Origin: Pseudoalteromonas luteoviolacea NCIMB 1944
GTDB taxonomy: Bacteria > Pseudomonadota > Gammaproteobacteria > Enterobacterales > Alteromonadaceae
NCBI RefSeq assembly: GCF_001625565.1
Contig: NZ_AUXS01000045.1
Span: forward strand, 1-60,054
Reading direction: 5' to 3'
Length of the DNA stretch: 60,054 nt
Shown here: positions 26,073 to 35,432 of the stretch, in pieces
Position numbering within the stretch: position 1 is the stretch's first letter
Layout of the letters: every line of letters begins with the position of its first letter
The notes under the pieces: model-generated
Databases searched by the model: none
What the model was told of the DNA's origin: nothing
What the model saw: the letters and a program-made list of their open reading frames with translations, nothing else
Program-made: the position numbers and the translations under genes

Positions 26073-27250
26073 ACTCAATGCATGTACAAGATGTGATCTC
26101 GCCAATTATTGGTGGCGCTAACATGCATCCTTTTGTTCTAGCTTCTCTTACAAATAGTGTGTCGTTGATTGTTTTAGTGATCATCTTCGCACTGATCAAG
26201 TTAGCATTGGTTCCAAAAGTCAAACGTATGCTATCGCGTTTTTCGCAGGCAAAAATAGCGTTTCTTGCTCCTCAATTAAGTAAGTTGAGTGGCCGGGTGG
26301 CTTTACTTATTTGTAGTATGTTGTTTGTGATGGTTAACAAACATTTGTTTGTCGCGCCTTTGTGGGTCATGGCGCAATTACAAGTATTAGCGCAGGTCAT
26401 TTTAATTATTGCTTTTGGCTTTTTAGTAAGCTCTTTGATGAATATTGCCCATGCAATATATCAGCAGCAAAAATTCGCGAAAGACGTTCCGATTAAGGGC
26501 ATCGTACAGCTGGCCAAGCTGATGGTCTTTATTGTCACAACTGTTTTGGTTGTCAGTACTATGGTTGATAAGTCTCCAACCTATATTTTGTCTGGCTTTG
26601 GTGCCATCGCGGCGGTGACCTTATTGGTTTTCAAAGACACTATTTTAGGCCTAGTCGCGAGTATACAAATTGCAGCAAACAAACTGGTTGCGACGGGAGA
26701 CTGGATCCAAGTTGATACTTTTGGTGCCGATGGAGAAGTCATTGATTTGGGTTTAAATACCGTGCGAGTTCGTAATTGGGATAATACGGTGACAACAATT
26801 CCTACCTATGCGTTGATCTCTGATTCCTTTAAAAACTGGCGTGCTATGCAAGAGTCTGCTGGACGACGCATTAAGCGTACTATTCCAATAGATATGAACA
26901 GTGTATCCCTGTTGTCTGAGCAGCAATTGGTAGTGTTGAAAGACAAGTTTGTGGAATTGAATGCATTAAAGTTACCAGAAATGTGTAGCAACTTAACAGC
27001 ATTTAGAATGTACGCTGAACTGTTATTAAAACAACGGCCCGAAATAAATACAGAGTGTATTTGTATGGTGCGTGAGCTTTCTCCGACTCATAATGGCCTG
27101 CCTATTGAGCTGTATTGTTTTAGTAAAGACAAAAGTTGGGTTAACTATGAGCACATTCAAGCTAATATACTTGACCAGATGTTATTACTCATTAAAGAGT
27201 TTGAACTACGCCCCTATCAAACATTTGACACACGCAGTGCTATGGCTTAA
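26069..27250 (+). CDS. YbdG-like mechanosensitive channel (MscS family)
   Basis: The 393-residue protein has about five hydrophobic spans (roughly 25-50, 73-98, 103-125, 140-165, 170-195), then the MscS pore helix and beta domain: FGAIAAVTLLVFKDTILGLVAS, GDWIQVDTFGADGEVIDLGLNTVRVRNWDNTV, split here only for description, and the PTYALISDSFKNWRAM stretch. Long C-terminal domain and order of motifs fit the YbdG/miniconductance subfamily, which senses membrane tension in hypo-osmotic shock. Start ATG overlaps the acyltransferase stop. Confidence 0.88.
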   Translation: MNSMHVQDVISPIIGGANMHPFVLASLTNSVSLIVLVIIFALIKLALVPKVKRMLSRFSQAKIAFLAPQLSKLSGRVALLICSMLFVMVNKHLFVAPLWVMAQLQVLAQVILIIAFGFLVSSLMNIAHAIYQQQKFAKDVPIKGIVQLAKLMVFIVTTVLVVSTMVDKSPTYILSGFGAIAAVTLLVFKDTILGLVASIQIAANKLVATGDWIQVDTFGADGEVIDLGLNTVRVRNWDNTVTTIPTYALISDSFKNWRAMQESAGRRIKRTIPIDMNSVSLLSEQQLVVLKDKFVELNALKLPEMCSNLTAFRMYAELLLKQRPEINTECICMVRELSPTHNGLPIELYCFSKDKSWVNYEHIQANILDQMLLLIKEFELRPYQTFDTRSAMA

Positions 27251-27489
27251 ATCACACTCTGGAGTATCCTTGTCTTTTATCCTAGACGGGATCAGCTGTT
27301 AATCGCATTGGTAAAAAAATGACTGAGTAGTCATCTCGTCTGTGATATGGTGGTGGTTCAGGAAACTATTTTATTGTGGTATTTTCGTGACAATGAGATA
27401 TGTTATATAGCAGGAGAGCATGACATAGGTAATCGCAAGTACGCACAATGTCTTGGTGTTTAAAGGCGTGTTTTTAAGTGGGTGGTCGA

Positions 27490-28302
27490 ATGAAGTTATA
27501 TAACGTACTAATACAGAGTGTGTTGGCTTTAACTTTTAGTACGTATAGTCTAGCGGTAGAGCAAATTGTTCATGTGGCTGTGGATCATGCGCCTCCTTAT
27601 AGCCGGCTGAGTGAAAACAACCACTCTCAGGGCTTGATCTTGGATATTCTCAAATATGCCCAATTGACCAGTGATAAAAAGTACAAGATAAAAGCGGTGC
27701 CTTGCCCTTTCTCACGTTGTGTCCGTTTACTGAGTAAAGGTAAAGTGGATGTGATGGGGGGACTAATCAGAACTCCTGAACGTGAAAAAATCATGTCTTT
27801 TGTTGAGCCACCTTACATGGTGTTGTCTTCATCATTTGTGTTTTATGGACAGCAAAACAGTGATATTGAAGTTGAACGCTATGAAGACTTGCAAGGTAAA
27901 CGCATTGCAGTGATGCGTGGCGGTGCCTTTTTTCCCCGTTTTGATAAAGACAATAGCCTAAATAAAATAGCCGTTCCCTCTGAGCGTGTCGCTGTTGACT
28001 TAGTGCTCAAAGGACGAGTCGATTTGGTGATAGCGGTGGAGGATACGGCTGATATTGCAATGGACGCACTTGACCAACCGATTCACAGACTAAAGAAAAT
28101 GCAATATCGCCATACCCAAGCAATTTATGGCTATATGGCGATGAGTGAGTCATTTGCAAACTCCAGATTGGGAGATCACATTTCTAAGCAAATGCACAGT
28201 ATGGCCAAAAACAAGACACTAGACCAACTTGTTGCGCCATATCACCTACCTAAAATCCCGTCGAGCTTAATTGAGCCAGCTGCCTCATTTTCTCCTCACT
28301 AA
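27490..28302 (+). CDS. Periplasmic solute-binding-like protein
   Basis: About 270 residues with a signal peptide (MKLYNVLIQSVLALTFSTYS, cleavage near SLA/V) and an SBP_bac_3-type body: VDHAPPYSRL near the start, LDILKYAQL, GGLIRTPEREKIMSFVEPPY and DLQGKRIAVMRGG. It is an orphan with no permease nearby, like the one at 1058-1825. ATG 27490 is chosen over GTG 27478 since it begins the signal peptide directly. Ligand unknown. Confidence 0.82.
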   Translation: MKLYNVLIQSVLALTFSTYSLAVEQIVHVAVDHAPPYSRLSENNHSQGLILDILKYAQLTSDKKYKIKAVPCPFSRCVRLLSKGKVDVMGGLIRTPEREKIMSFVEPPYMVLSSSFVFYGQQNSDIEVERYEDLQGKRIAVMRGGAFFPRFDKDNSLNKIAVPSERVAVDLVLKGRVDLVIAVEDTADIAMDALDQPIHRLKKMQYRHTQAIYGYMAMSESFANSRLGDHISKQMHSMAKNKTLDQLVAPYHLPKIPSSLIEPAASFSPH

Positions 28303-28306
28303 GTTA

Positions 28307-30697
28307 TTACTTAATTTGGTGATGCATATACATAGTCATATCAAATATCAGCTTTTCAAGTTTTTGGTATGCTGCGCCAGCCCTATTAGAGCCAGGATCC
28401 GAATCCGTTAGTATGACAAACCCCGTTTGATTGTATAAGTCAGCAAAAAACTGCGCTTTAGGTGCTGCTACATTACCTCGGTAGTAAAATTTCTGGTTGT
28501 CGGTATGCCAAAAGTAATTTGGTAGTGGGGTATCATTTGCAATGGCTTCGTCCATACTCGCGATAAGTAAGTGACTCAAATCATTGGCCGTGGAGACAAA
28601 TTGAGCGTGTGCGGTGTTTGAGTCATTTGAATGCTGCCAGTAAGTATTTTGCATTTTGAGCGGCTCAAATACATAACGTTGTGCCAGTGACGAAATGGGT
28701 TCTTGGCTACTCTGTTCGAGCACAAAAGTAGCCAATTCTATGCCCATTTGTGAGTAAAGGGCGGCATGCTCAGGTGCAACACCATAGTGACTAGAAAAGT
28801 TGCCAGCTTGATATAGCGGGCCTTCGGCACTTAAATAAGCTTTTAGCAGATCTTCACGGGCTTTGTGTGAGTGTACACAGGACGTCACTGGATTTGCCGT
28901 ATGCACTGCACAGTCGAGGACCTCACGGTTGTCAACAATGCCACTGGTGTGTGTAAGTAGTTTAGATAGTGTTATCGAGTGGTCATGATCAACGGGATAC
29001 TCCAGGGCAAAAGGTAAAATATCGTCAATGGACTCATCCAGAGGAAAATGTCCATCAATACTCGCGTGAGCGATAGTGGCACCAACTAAAATGTCGTTCA
29101 GTGATGTGAGGTAAAATGGCGTGTCAGCAGTGACCAACTTGCTTGTATGTGTTGTAAAACCTTGGCTATATATTGATTGACCTTGCGACACTATATTAAC
29201 TGCAATTGTGGCTATGTCTCCCTGTTTTTGCAGTGCTGTTATTTCGCGTTCAAAATCTGTCAATGTCATGGTCGGTCGCAGATCTTTATTGAGTTTATTG
29301 AACACAAATTCATATGTTTCAAAGCGCTGCATATCGATATCATGTTGACTGAAAGCGGGGACATGATGATCAGGAGAAAACCCTGTATGTTCAAACATAT
29401 TTCCTTGCGCATTGCGATAGATCTCATTGGATAGGCTTATTTGCCATCCGTTAGGTAACTCAAACCGCAATGCATCTGAGAGCGCGCCGGCAGTTTCTTC
29501 GCCGACTTTGGTAACATGGTCAAGTTGGTCCATTGCCATCGTAAATACTTCAGCTGCGCTGACCGTCAGTTGGCTAGTGAGTAAGTAAATCGGTTTGGTA
29601 TAGGCATCTGGATTAAGCGTTAATTTTTGCCGTACCGGGATCCCTCGACCAGTTTGGTTGATCGCTTGTTTGTTAAAGGCCAATACTTCTTTGTCGGCAA
29701 AGTAGCCTGCAATGGCTAACGAAATGGCATCATCTCCACCAGTATTGTGGCGAATGTCTAGGATCATGGCATCTGTGTCGCCAAGGTCAGACATTACACG
29801 CGACATCATTTTATGGGCAGCTAAGAGCTGTTGGGATTCATTGGCCGTTTGAGTCTCAGAGTAGCTATCCATGTTATTGAGCACCAAAATGCCAATATTA
29901 TCTGCTGTTTTCCCCCATATTGCAGTGGCAGTTTGGCTATCTTCCGGCACGGTTTTGAGGCTGTCTGGCGTAATATAGTGTTGGCTTATGGATTGTAGCT
30001 GGGATTGGTAGCGTTCAAAAATGCTGTACATATCATGATCCTCTCCTAGGTAGCTTAGGTTAGCCATTTTTTGTCGCACGGCATTTAAAAGGGGAACCGG
30101 CTTGCTGGAGAAATACTCTTGTTGAGGTGATGAAATACTTGCATGCATATCCTGAAGAGGAGCGATCATTTTTGAGAGAACATCAAATAGTGCCTGCTCA
30201 GTCATTGACTCTGTGACGAGTGGGCGGTAGAGGTCATACTGTGTCTGCCAGTCAAGGTTGCGTATTGAAAAAAAGGCATAGTAATCATTAAAAGCATGCC
30301 AAAAATAGTCAAATACCATGATGGGAGACACTGTGCCTGATGTCGAAATTGGATTATCACATTGCGTAGGGATGGCAGTTATCTGTCTATAATCAATAGG
30401 GTAAACTTGGCCTTTGTGGTTTAAACGCAATCGCTCTGCCGAGTGAGCTTTCTTTACTTCTAAATGGCGATTTGCTTCTTGATGGGTCATTTCTGACGTT
30501 TGGATACAGCCATAGCTGTTGTACTGGTAGCGCAATACTCGGCTCATTGTAATGTGCAGTGCTTCACCATAAGCTGGTTTGTGCCATATACCAGCTGATC
30601 GCTGCAAGTCGCTTCGATGATCTTGATTGTCTTGGCAACCACTCAAAATTAAGCAGCTCGCAGCGATTAATAACTTGTATTTAGGTGCCAGTATCAT
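28307..30697 (-). CDS. S41 peptidase fused to a degenerate beta-lactamase-like domain, lipoprotein
   Basis: A 796-residue lipoprotein (lipobox LSGC, Cys 21). Residues about 115-450 form an S41 tail-specific-protease domain with LDIRHNTGGDD (strand and oxyanion loop), the nucleophile S380 in TVSAAEVF, and GEETAGALSD. Residues about 470-790 resemble a class C beta-lactamase/PBP4*-type domain, with LLTHTSGI near 580. The SxxK catalytic motif is replaced by SLND (532-535), so this half should be inactive as a serine hydrolase and may bind peptide or murein. Start 30697 has AGGA 9 bases upstream; a TTG at 30706 is less likely. Confidence 0.85.
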   Translation of the reverse strand: MILAPKYKLLIAASCLILSGCQDNQDHRSDLQRSAGIWHKPAYGEALHITMSRVLRYQYNSYGCIQTSEMTHQEANRHLEVKKAHSAERLRLNHKGQVYPIDYRQITAIPTQCDNPISTSGTVSPIMVFDYFWHAFNDYYAFFSIRNLDWQTQYDLYRPLVTESMTEQALFDVLSKMIAPLQDMHASISSPQQEYFSSKPVPLLNAVRQKMANLSYLGEDHDMYSIFERYQSQLQSISQHYITPDSLKTVPEDSQTATAIWGKTADNIGILVLNNMDSYSETQTANESQQLLAAHKMMSRVMSDLGDTDAMILDIRHNTGGDDAISLAIAGYFADKEVLAFNKQAINQTGRGIPVRQKLTLNPDAYTKPIYLLTSQLTVSAAEVFTMAMDQLDHVTKVGEETAGALSDALRFELPNGWQISLSNEIYRNAQGNMFEHTGFSPDHHVPAFSQHDIDMQRFETYEFVFNKLNKDLRPTMTLTDFEREITALQKQGDIATIAVNIVSQGQSIYSQGFTTHTSKLVTADTPFYLTSLNDILVGATIAHASIDGHFPLDESIDDILPFALEYPVDHDHSITLSKLLTHTSGIVDNREVLDCAVHTANPVTSCVHSHKAREDLLKAYLSAEGPLYQAGNFSSHYGVAPEHAALYSQMGIELATFVLEQSSQEPISSLAQRYVFEPLKMQNTYWQHSNDSNTAHAQFVSTANDLSHLLIASMDEAIANDTPLPNYFWHTDNQKFYYRGNVAAPKAQFFADLYNQTGFVILTDSDPGSNRAGAAYQKLEKLIFDMTMYMHHQIK

Positions 30698-30876
30698 TGT
30701 GAACAATCCTTTGCAATTGGTGATTAAAGTGACATCGAGTCTACAAATAGCCGTTGATTCGTGCTGTAAGGGAGTTGGAAAAAAACGTCAACAAATGTTG
30801 TAACGATGCTACATTTTTAAACAGTTCAGTGTGCGGATCATGGTTAGGCTGTATATGATGACGAATTTAAGGACAA

Positions 30877-31392
30877 ATGTTGATGCGATTAGAAAATCTT
30901 GCCGCGAAGTATTTTGCTATGAGTGAGGAAGTATGGGAGCGACATGCAAACCCTTGGAGTGTGTGGACTCGATACAGTTGTTTACCTTTGTTGATTGCCT
31001 GCATTTGGTGGCGAGAAATACTAGATATCTGGTTTTGGCCAATCTTGGTGATCTTGATGGTTTGGATTTGGGTTAACCCAAGGTGTTTCAAAAAGCCGCC
31101 ACACACTCGTCATTGGACGTCACAAAGCGTATTAGGTGAACGCATACTGATTTATCAACCGGAAAAAATCCCGCCGCACCATTCAAAAATGCTGGATGTC
31201 ATTTCAATTTTGCTCTGCATATTTACTGTGTTGTGTGTCGCGGGGTTATTTTTCCACGAAGTGATCAGCACCTGCGTAGGGGCGGTTGGCTTGATATTGA
31301 CTAAAACTTGGTTTTTAGACCGCATGGTGTGGCTTTACCATGAAGTTGAAAACGCAAACCCCATGAACAAACCAATTAACTCGAAAAAATAG
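30877..31392 (+). CDS. DUF6653-like membrane protein
   Basis: The 171-residue protein has two paired hydrophobic regions (about 38-66 and 104-140) with Trp-rich edges (ACIWWREILDIWFWPILVIL) and a conserved-looking NPRCF and HWTSQSVLGER. It seems to belong to the DUF6653 family of small membrane proteins of unknown function; I am moderately sure. AAGGA sits 3 bases before ATG 30877 and 9 before ATG 30883, so the second ATG may be the true start. Its end overlaps the converging rhodanese gene by 17 bp. Confidence 0.7.
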   Translation: MLMRLENLAAKYFAMSEEVWERHANPWSVWTRYSCLPLLIACIWWREILDIWFWPILVILMVWIWVNPRCFKKPPHTRHWTSQSVLGERILIYQPEKIPPHHSKMLDVISILLCIFTVLCVAGLFFHEVISTCVGAVGLILTKTWFLDRMVWLYHEVENANPMNKPINSKK

Positions 31393-31726
31393 TACACAAT
31401 TCAGCGGGCGAACTCGTGAGCACGGTAATATTTAGGTAACCAAGTCGTCTTAACTGTTCGGCAGCAAGCACTGCTCTGCCGCCAGAGGCACAGTACAAGT
31501 AAATCGCCGTTTTTGGGTCTGGCGCTAGTTCAGGTAGTTTAAATTCCAGTAAACCTCTAGAGATGTGAATCGCTGTTTTTGGAGCACCTGTTTGATATTC
31601 AGATGCTTCCCTAACATCAATAAGGAGCCCCTGATTAACTGTGATCTCTTGTTTTGCCTGTTTACCGTCGACACAATTTTGCTTGGCTCTAACGGCCGTG
31701 ACCAGATCTTTAGTAGGTTGAAACAT
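31376..31726 (-). CDS. Rhodanese-like sulfurtransferase
   Basis: A 116-residue single-domain rhodanese. The LLIDVREASEYQTGA segment is the CH2A motif, and the active loop is YCASGGRA, with the catalytic Cys near residue 83. Such proteins carry sulfane sulfur as a Cys persulfide in the cytoplasm. It is divergent from a BigR-like repressor and shares the palindromic operators at 31744-31775, so it is probably under that repressor, as rhodaneses are in BigR regulons. Confidence 0.9.
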   Translation of the reverse strand: MFQPTKDLVTAVRAKQNCVDGKQAKQEITVNQGLLIDVREASEYQTGAPKTAIHISRGLLEFKLPELAPDPKTAIYLYCASGGRAVLAAEQLRRLGYLNITVLTSSPAELCTIFSS

Positions 31727-31743
31727 ATTTCATGACCTTTTAT

Positions 31744-31790
31744 ATTAGAATTTACTAATATTAGATCTTTCTAATGTATGTGTCTATAAT
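31744..31790 (+). promoter_or_regulatory. Divergent promoter with two abutting palindromic operators
   Basis: Two 16-bp palindromes touch end to end: ATTAG-N6-CTAAT at 31744-31759 and ATTAGA-N4-TCTAAT at 31760-31775. A consensus -10 TATAAT is at 31785-31790, so the second palindrome covers its -35 region; the first lies over the probable promoter of the rhodanese gene on the other strand. Binding by the neighbouring ArsR protein would shut both directions. The predicted start near 31797 also shows that the regulator cannot begin at the upstream ATG (31774). Confidence 0.7.
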
Positions 31791-31836
31791 CTCGGCATAC
31801 AGAAATTGTTTGGACGTGATATTGAAAGTTCAAGAT

Positions 31837-32139
31837 ATGGCGAAAAGTGCCGAGAATGCAGAGGCTTTGCTAAAGCTTATGGCCAACAAAAATCGCTTGA
31901 TGATATTGTGTAGTTTATTGCAACAAGAAATGAGCGTTAGCGAGTTAAATGCTCAGGTGCCCTTGGCACAATCAGCCTTGTCACAGCACCTAGCTGGGCT
32001 GCGCAAAGCCAATGTCGTTGCGACGCGTCGTGATGGGCAGGTCATTTATTATCGCATCATTGATGACAAGGTCACTGCGATTTTGGCCCAGTTGTATCAA
32101 CTGTTTTGTCAGCCTCAAGTAGACGGGGAGTCTAGCTAA
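31837..32139 (+). CDS. ArsR-family repressor, BigR/YgaV/SqrR type
   Basis: A 100-residue winged-helix protein: recognition region LAQSALSQHLAGLRKANVV and wing ATRRDGQVIYYRI. The two Cys, C25 in LMILCSLL and C91 in LYQLFC, fall at the positions of the redox pair of BigR, YgaV and SqrR, which forms a sulfur bridge on reaction with persulfide and releases DNA. It lacks the metal-site ELCVCDL motif of ArsR/SmtB. The start at 31837 fits the promoter position. The stop overlaps the RND start (TAATG). Confidence 0.85.
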   Translation: MAKSAENAEALLKLMANKNRLMILCSLLQQEMSVSELNAQVPLAQSALSQHLAGLRKANVVATRRDGQVIYYRIIDDKVTAILAQLYQLFCQPQVDGESS

Positions 32140-35100
32140 TGTTTGCTAGAGTAATGACACTGTTATTAAGCAGTCGCATACCTCTGTTTATTCTAGTGGT
32201 GAGCATTGTATTGGGGCTGTTAGCGTTACATCAAACTGCGCGTGAGGAAGAGCCGCAAATAGTCGTGCCTATTTTAGATATTCACGTTGATGTACCAAAC
32301 ATTGCGGCCCCTGAGGTGACACGTTTGGTTACTGAGCCCTTGGAAAAGTTATTGTGGCAAATTCCAGGTGTTGAGCATGTCTATTCTACGACTGTGTCGG
32401 GCAAAGCTGCCGTTACATTGCGCTTTGAAGTTGGCGAAGATCGCGAGCGAGCGATTCTCAACACCTACACAAAACTGTATGCCAATGAAGATCGCATGCC
32501 TCACGTTGTTGAAAAGTGGCAAATAAAGCCTGTAGAAGTAGATGACGTAGCGATCTTGATGTTGGGCTTATATAGCGAAGACCCGAGTCGTTATAGTGAC
32601 TTCGAGTTGACTCGTATCGCGCAGGAAGTCTCGATACAGCTGCAAACAATTGCCGATACCAGTGAGGTGACGGTATTAGCTGGGCGGCAGCGACAAATTC
32701 AGGTCGAACTCAATGCAAGTTCGTTAGCGGCGCATCATACTACGCCGCTAGATGTACTGAGAGCTATCCAACATGCGAATCAGTTGCAGACCGTTGGCAG
32801 CTATGTCGTCGGTGATCTGCAATGGCAATTGCAAGCAGGTGATGTATTACGTACGTCCGCTGAGCTCGGAAAGTTGGTTGTCAATGTGGTTAATGACAGG
32901 CAGATTTATCTAAGCGATGTTGCCAAGGTGAAAGATGGTCCGAGTGAGCCACTGCATTATCAATGGTTAACCTTAGATGAAAAGCGACGCAACTTGCCAA
33001 TGGTAACGTTAAGTGTAGCCAAACAGCGCGGCAGTAATGCGGTGACAGTTGCCAAGCAAAGTCTTGCAATGATGGACAAGTTGGGCAGAGAGTTACTACC
33101 AGAAGGTGTGCACTACCATGTACTGCGTAACTATGGCGAAACCGCAGATGAAAAAGTAAATAACCTGACCGCGAGCTTGGCTTTTGCCATAGTAACTGTG
33201 GTGATATTTGTCGGCGTCTTTTTGGGTTGGCGTCAGGCTTTGGTGATTGGTTTGGCGATCCCTATCTGCTACGGCATAACGCTGATTTTAGGATATGCAT
33301 TTGGCTATACCATTAATCGGGTTACGTTATTTGCTTTGATCTTAGCACTCGGTCTATTGGTGGACGACCCCATAACTGGCGTAGACAATATGACACGCTT
33401 TTTGCGTCGCCTAGGGCGTAGTCAAGGCCACGCTAAACAAACCAAAGCTATTACCTCAGCGATGCTTGAAGTTAAAGTGCCGTTATTAACTTCGACACTG
33501 ACCATCATTGTGTCATTTATTCCACTGGCATTTATTACCGGTATGATGGGCCCCTACATGGCGCCAATGGCATTTAATATTCCCGTCAGCGTGATTGTGT
33601 CCACTTTAGTGGCTCTATTTGTTACGCCTTGGTTGGGTAGCAAATTGCTAATTAAAAACACACATACAACGCCAAAAAGCACGCAGGGTTGGTATAGGAA
33701 AGTACTAACAGCCTTGTTCTCGCAGCCAAAAAAAGCCAAATGGCTTTTGTGGACTGTACTGGTGCTTTTTGTCATTAGTGCTTGTTTGCCCTTGCTGCGT
33801 GCCGTACCACTTAAGCTCTTGCCTTTCGATAACAAGAATGAAGTACAAGTGGTACTCGATATGCCGAGGGGGAGCAGTTTAGAAGCAACTGCTGCGAAGG
33901 TTCAGCGTATTCAAGAGGTAATTTGGCAGCTACAAGAGGTGTCGTCTATCGCGGCCTATATCGGGCAGCCCTCTAGTGTTGACTTTAATGGCATGGTGCG
34001 AGGGTATTATCAGCGACATGGCAGTTATTTTGCGGAACTTCGTGTGCTATTGGTTGATAAGCGACAACGTGTTCACCAATCTCATGCTGTGGTGCTAAGG
34101 ATGCGAAAATTACTGTCATCTCTCGCGACTCACGGCATCAAAATTAAAGTCGTTGAGGTGCCACCTGGCCCCCCAGTGATGTCGACCTTGGTTGCAGAAG
34201 TATATGCCTCAGATATGTTTACAGGCAGAGCGACTCATGAACAAGCTGCAAGAATATTGGCAAGTAGACTGGCACAAGAAGCACACGTCGTAGAAGTTGA
34301 TTCAAGTTTGGAGCCTCAAGCGACTCGTCAACGATTTATACTGGATAAAAGTAAAGCCGCTTTATCTGGTATTGCCACTCAGGACGTCAATCAAACGTTA
34401 CAAATAGCCAGTGGAGGCCTAGTTGCTGGCACATTGCATGTGCCTTCTGAAGCCACGCCATTAGAAATTGAATTGCAATTGCCTTTTATTGAACGAAACC
34501 AGTGGCCAATGCTTAATGCCCTGCAACTACGTGGCCGCGCTGAGCTTGCTAAAAGTGCGTCTGATCAATCGCTTGAAGATGCCGCCAAGCCATTGGTGCC
34601 ATTGGGAGAATTAGGAAAGTGGCAGTTGGGGTCTGTAGAGCAAGCAATTTATCGAAAAGACTTAAAGGAAGTCATTTATATCACGGCTGAACTGAACGGC
34701 CGCACGCCCGCATCTGTTATCGCAGATATTGTCAGTGATGAAAATAGAGCAGCAGGGTTGGAGGAGCGAAATTGGCAGGAACGTACATTTATCAATAGTG
34801 GGTCCGGCATGGGCTGGCAATTACCACAGGGTACAGAATACCGCTTTTCTGGAGAGGGGGAGTGGCGTATTACTGTAGATGTCTTTCGTGATATGGGGCT
34901 TGGTTTTGCTTTTGCTCTTACGGCCATATTTGTGATCTTACGTTGGCAAACCGCGTCGAGTGCTTTGGCTGGAATTATTATGTCGGCTATCCCTTTGACA
35001 ATGATTGGGATCATGCCCGGTTTTTGGTTGTTGAATCAGTTTGGTGAACGCACCATTGCCGATGCGCCAGAGCCCATTTTATTCACTGCTACGGCTATGA

Positions 35101-35432
35101 TTGGGATGATCGCTTTGGCCGGGATAGTGGTACGAAACAGCTTGATTTTAGTGGAATACGTTAATCAACAACGTGCGCAAGGAGTGGCGATTAAAGAAGC
35201 GCTTTACCAAGCGGGCGAAGTGCGTATGCGACCAGTCTTGCTAACTGCTGGAACGACCATGCTTGGGAACTTGGTGATCATCTTAGATCCCGTATTTAGC
35301 GGATTGGCTCTGGCTATTATATTCGGTACGTTGGCGTCAACATTGCTGTCACTGGTGGTGGTGCCAGTGGTTTATTTCTTGGTATTTTCGGACAACTTTC
35401 AGCAGGGGAAATCAAATGCACTTAGTGAATAA
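32139..35432 (+). CDS. RND efflux transporter permease
   Basis: The 1097-residue permease has the RND layout: a first membrane span (about 10-28), a large periplasmic loop, spans 2-6 at about 345-540, the second half with a span near 545-565, a second loop, and spans at about 925-1090. The intramembrane acidic pair appears in LLVDDPITGVDN. It sits in the operon as regulator-permease-MFP, the reverse of the usual MFP-permease order, and no outer-membrane channel gene is present. Substrate unknown; its regulator suggests a link with reactive sulfur or oxidant stress. Confidence 0.93.
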   Translation: MFARVMTLLLSSRIPLFILVVSIVLGLLALHQTAREEEPQIVVPILDIHVDVPNIAAPEVTRLVTEPLEKLLWQIPGVEHVYSTTVSGKAAVTLRFEVGEDRERAILNTYTKLYANEDRMPHVVEKWQIKPVEVDDVAILMLGLYSEDPSRYSDFELTRIAQEVSIQLQTIADTSEVTVLAGRQRQIQVELNASSLAAHHTTPLDVLRAIQHANQLQTVGSYVVGDLQWQLQAGDVLRTSAELGKLVVNVVNDRQIYLSDVAKVKDGPSEPLHYQWLTLDEKRRNLPMVTLSVAKQRGSNAVTVAKQSLAMMDKLGRELLPEGVHYHVLRNYGETADEKVNNLTASLAFAIVTVVIFVGVFLGWRQALVIGLAIPICYGITLILGYAFGYTINRVTLFALILALGLLVDDPITGVDNMTRFLRRLGRSQGHAKQTKAITSAMLEVKVPLLTSTLTIIVSFIPLAFITGMMGPYMAPMAFNIPVSVIVSTLVALFVTPWLGSKLLIKNTHTTPKSTQGWYRKVLTALFSQPKKAKWLLWTVLVLFVISACLPLLRAVPLKLLPFDNKNEVQVVLDMPRGSSLEATAAKVQRIQEVIWQLQEVSSIAAYIGQPSSVDFNGMVRGYYQRHGSYFAELRVLLVDKRQRVHQSHAVVLRMRKLLSSLATHGIKIKVVEVPPGPPVMSTLVAEVYASDMFTGRATHEQAARILASRLAQEAHVVEVDSSLEPQATRQRFILDKSKAALSGIATQDVNQTLQIASGGLVAGTLHVPSEATPLEIELQLPFIERNQWPMLNALQLRGRAELAKSASDQSLEDAAKPLVPLGELGKWQLGSVEQAIYRKDLKEVIYITAELNGRTPASVIADIVSDENRAAGLEERNWQERTFINSGSGMGWQLPQGTEYRFSGEGEWRITVDVFRDMGLGFAFALTAIFVILRWQTASSALAGIIMSAIPLTMIGIMPGFWLLNQFGERTIADAPEPILFTATAMIGMIALAGIVVRNSLILVEYVNQQRAQGVAIKEALYQAGEVRMRPVLLTAGTTMLGNLVIILDPVFSGLALAIIFGTLASTLLSLVVVPVVYFLVFSDNFQQGKSNALSE

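Noticed and set aside
31774..31836. Longer N-terminus of the ArsR-family repressor from ATG 31774
   Set aside because: The start would lie in the operator and upstream of the TATAAT promoter element, so it would not be on the mRNA.
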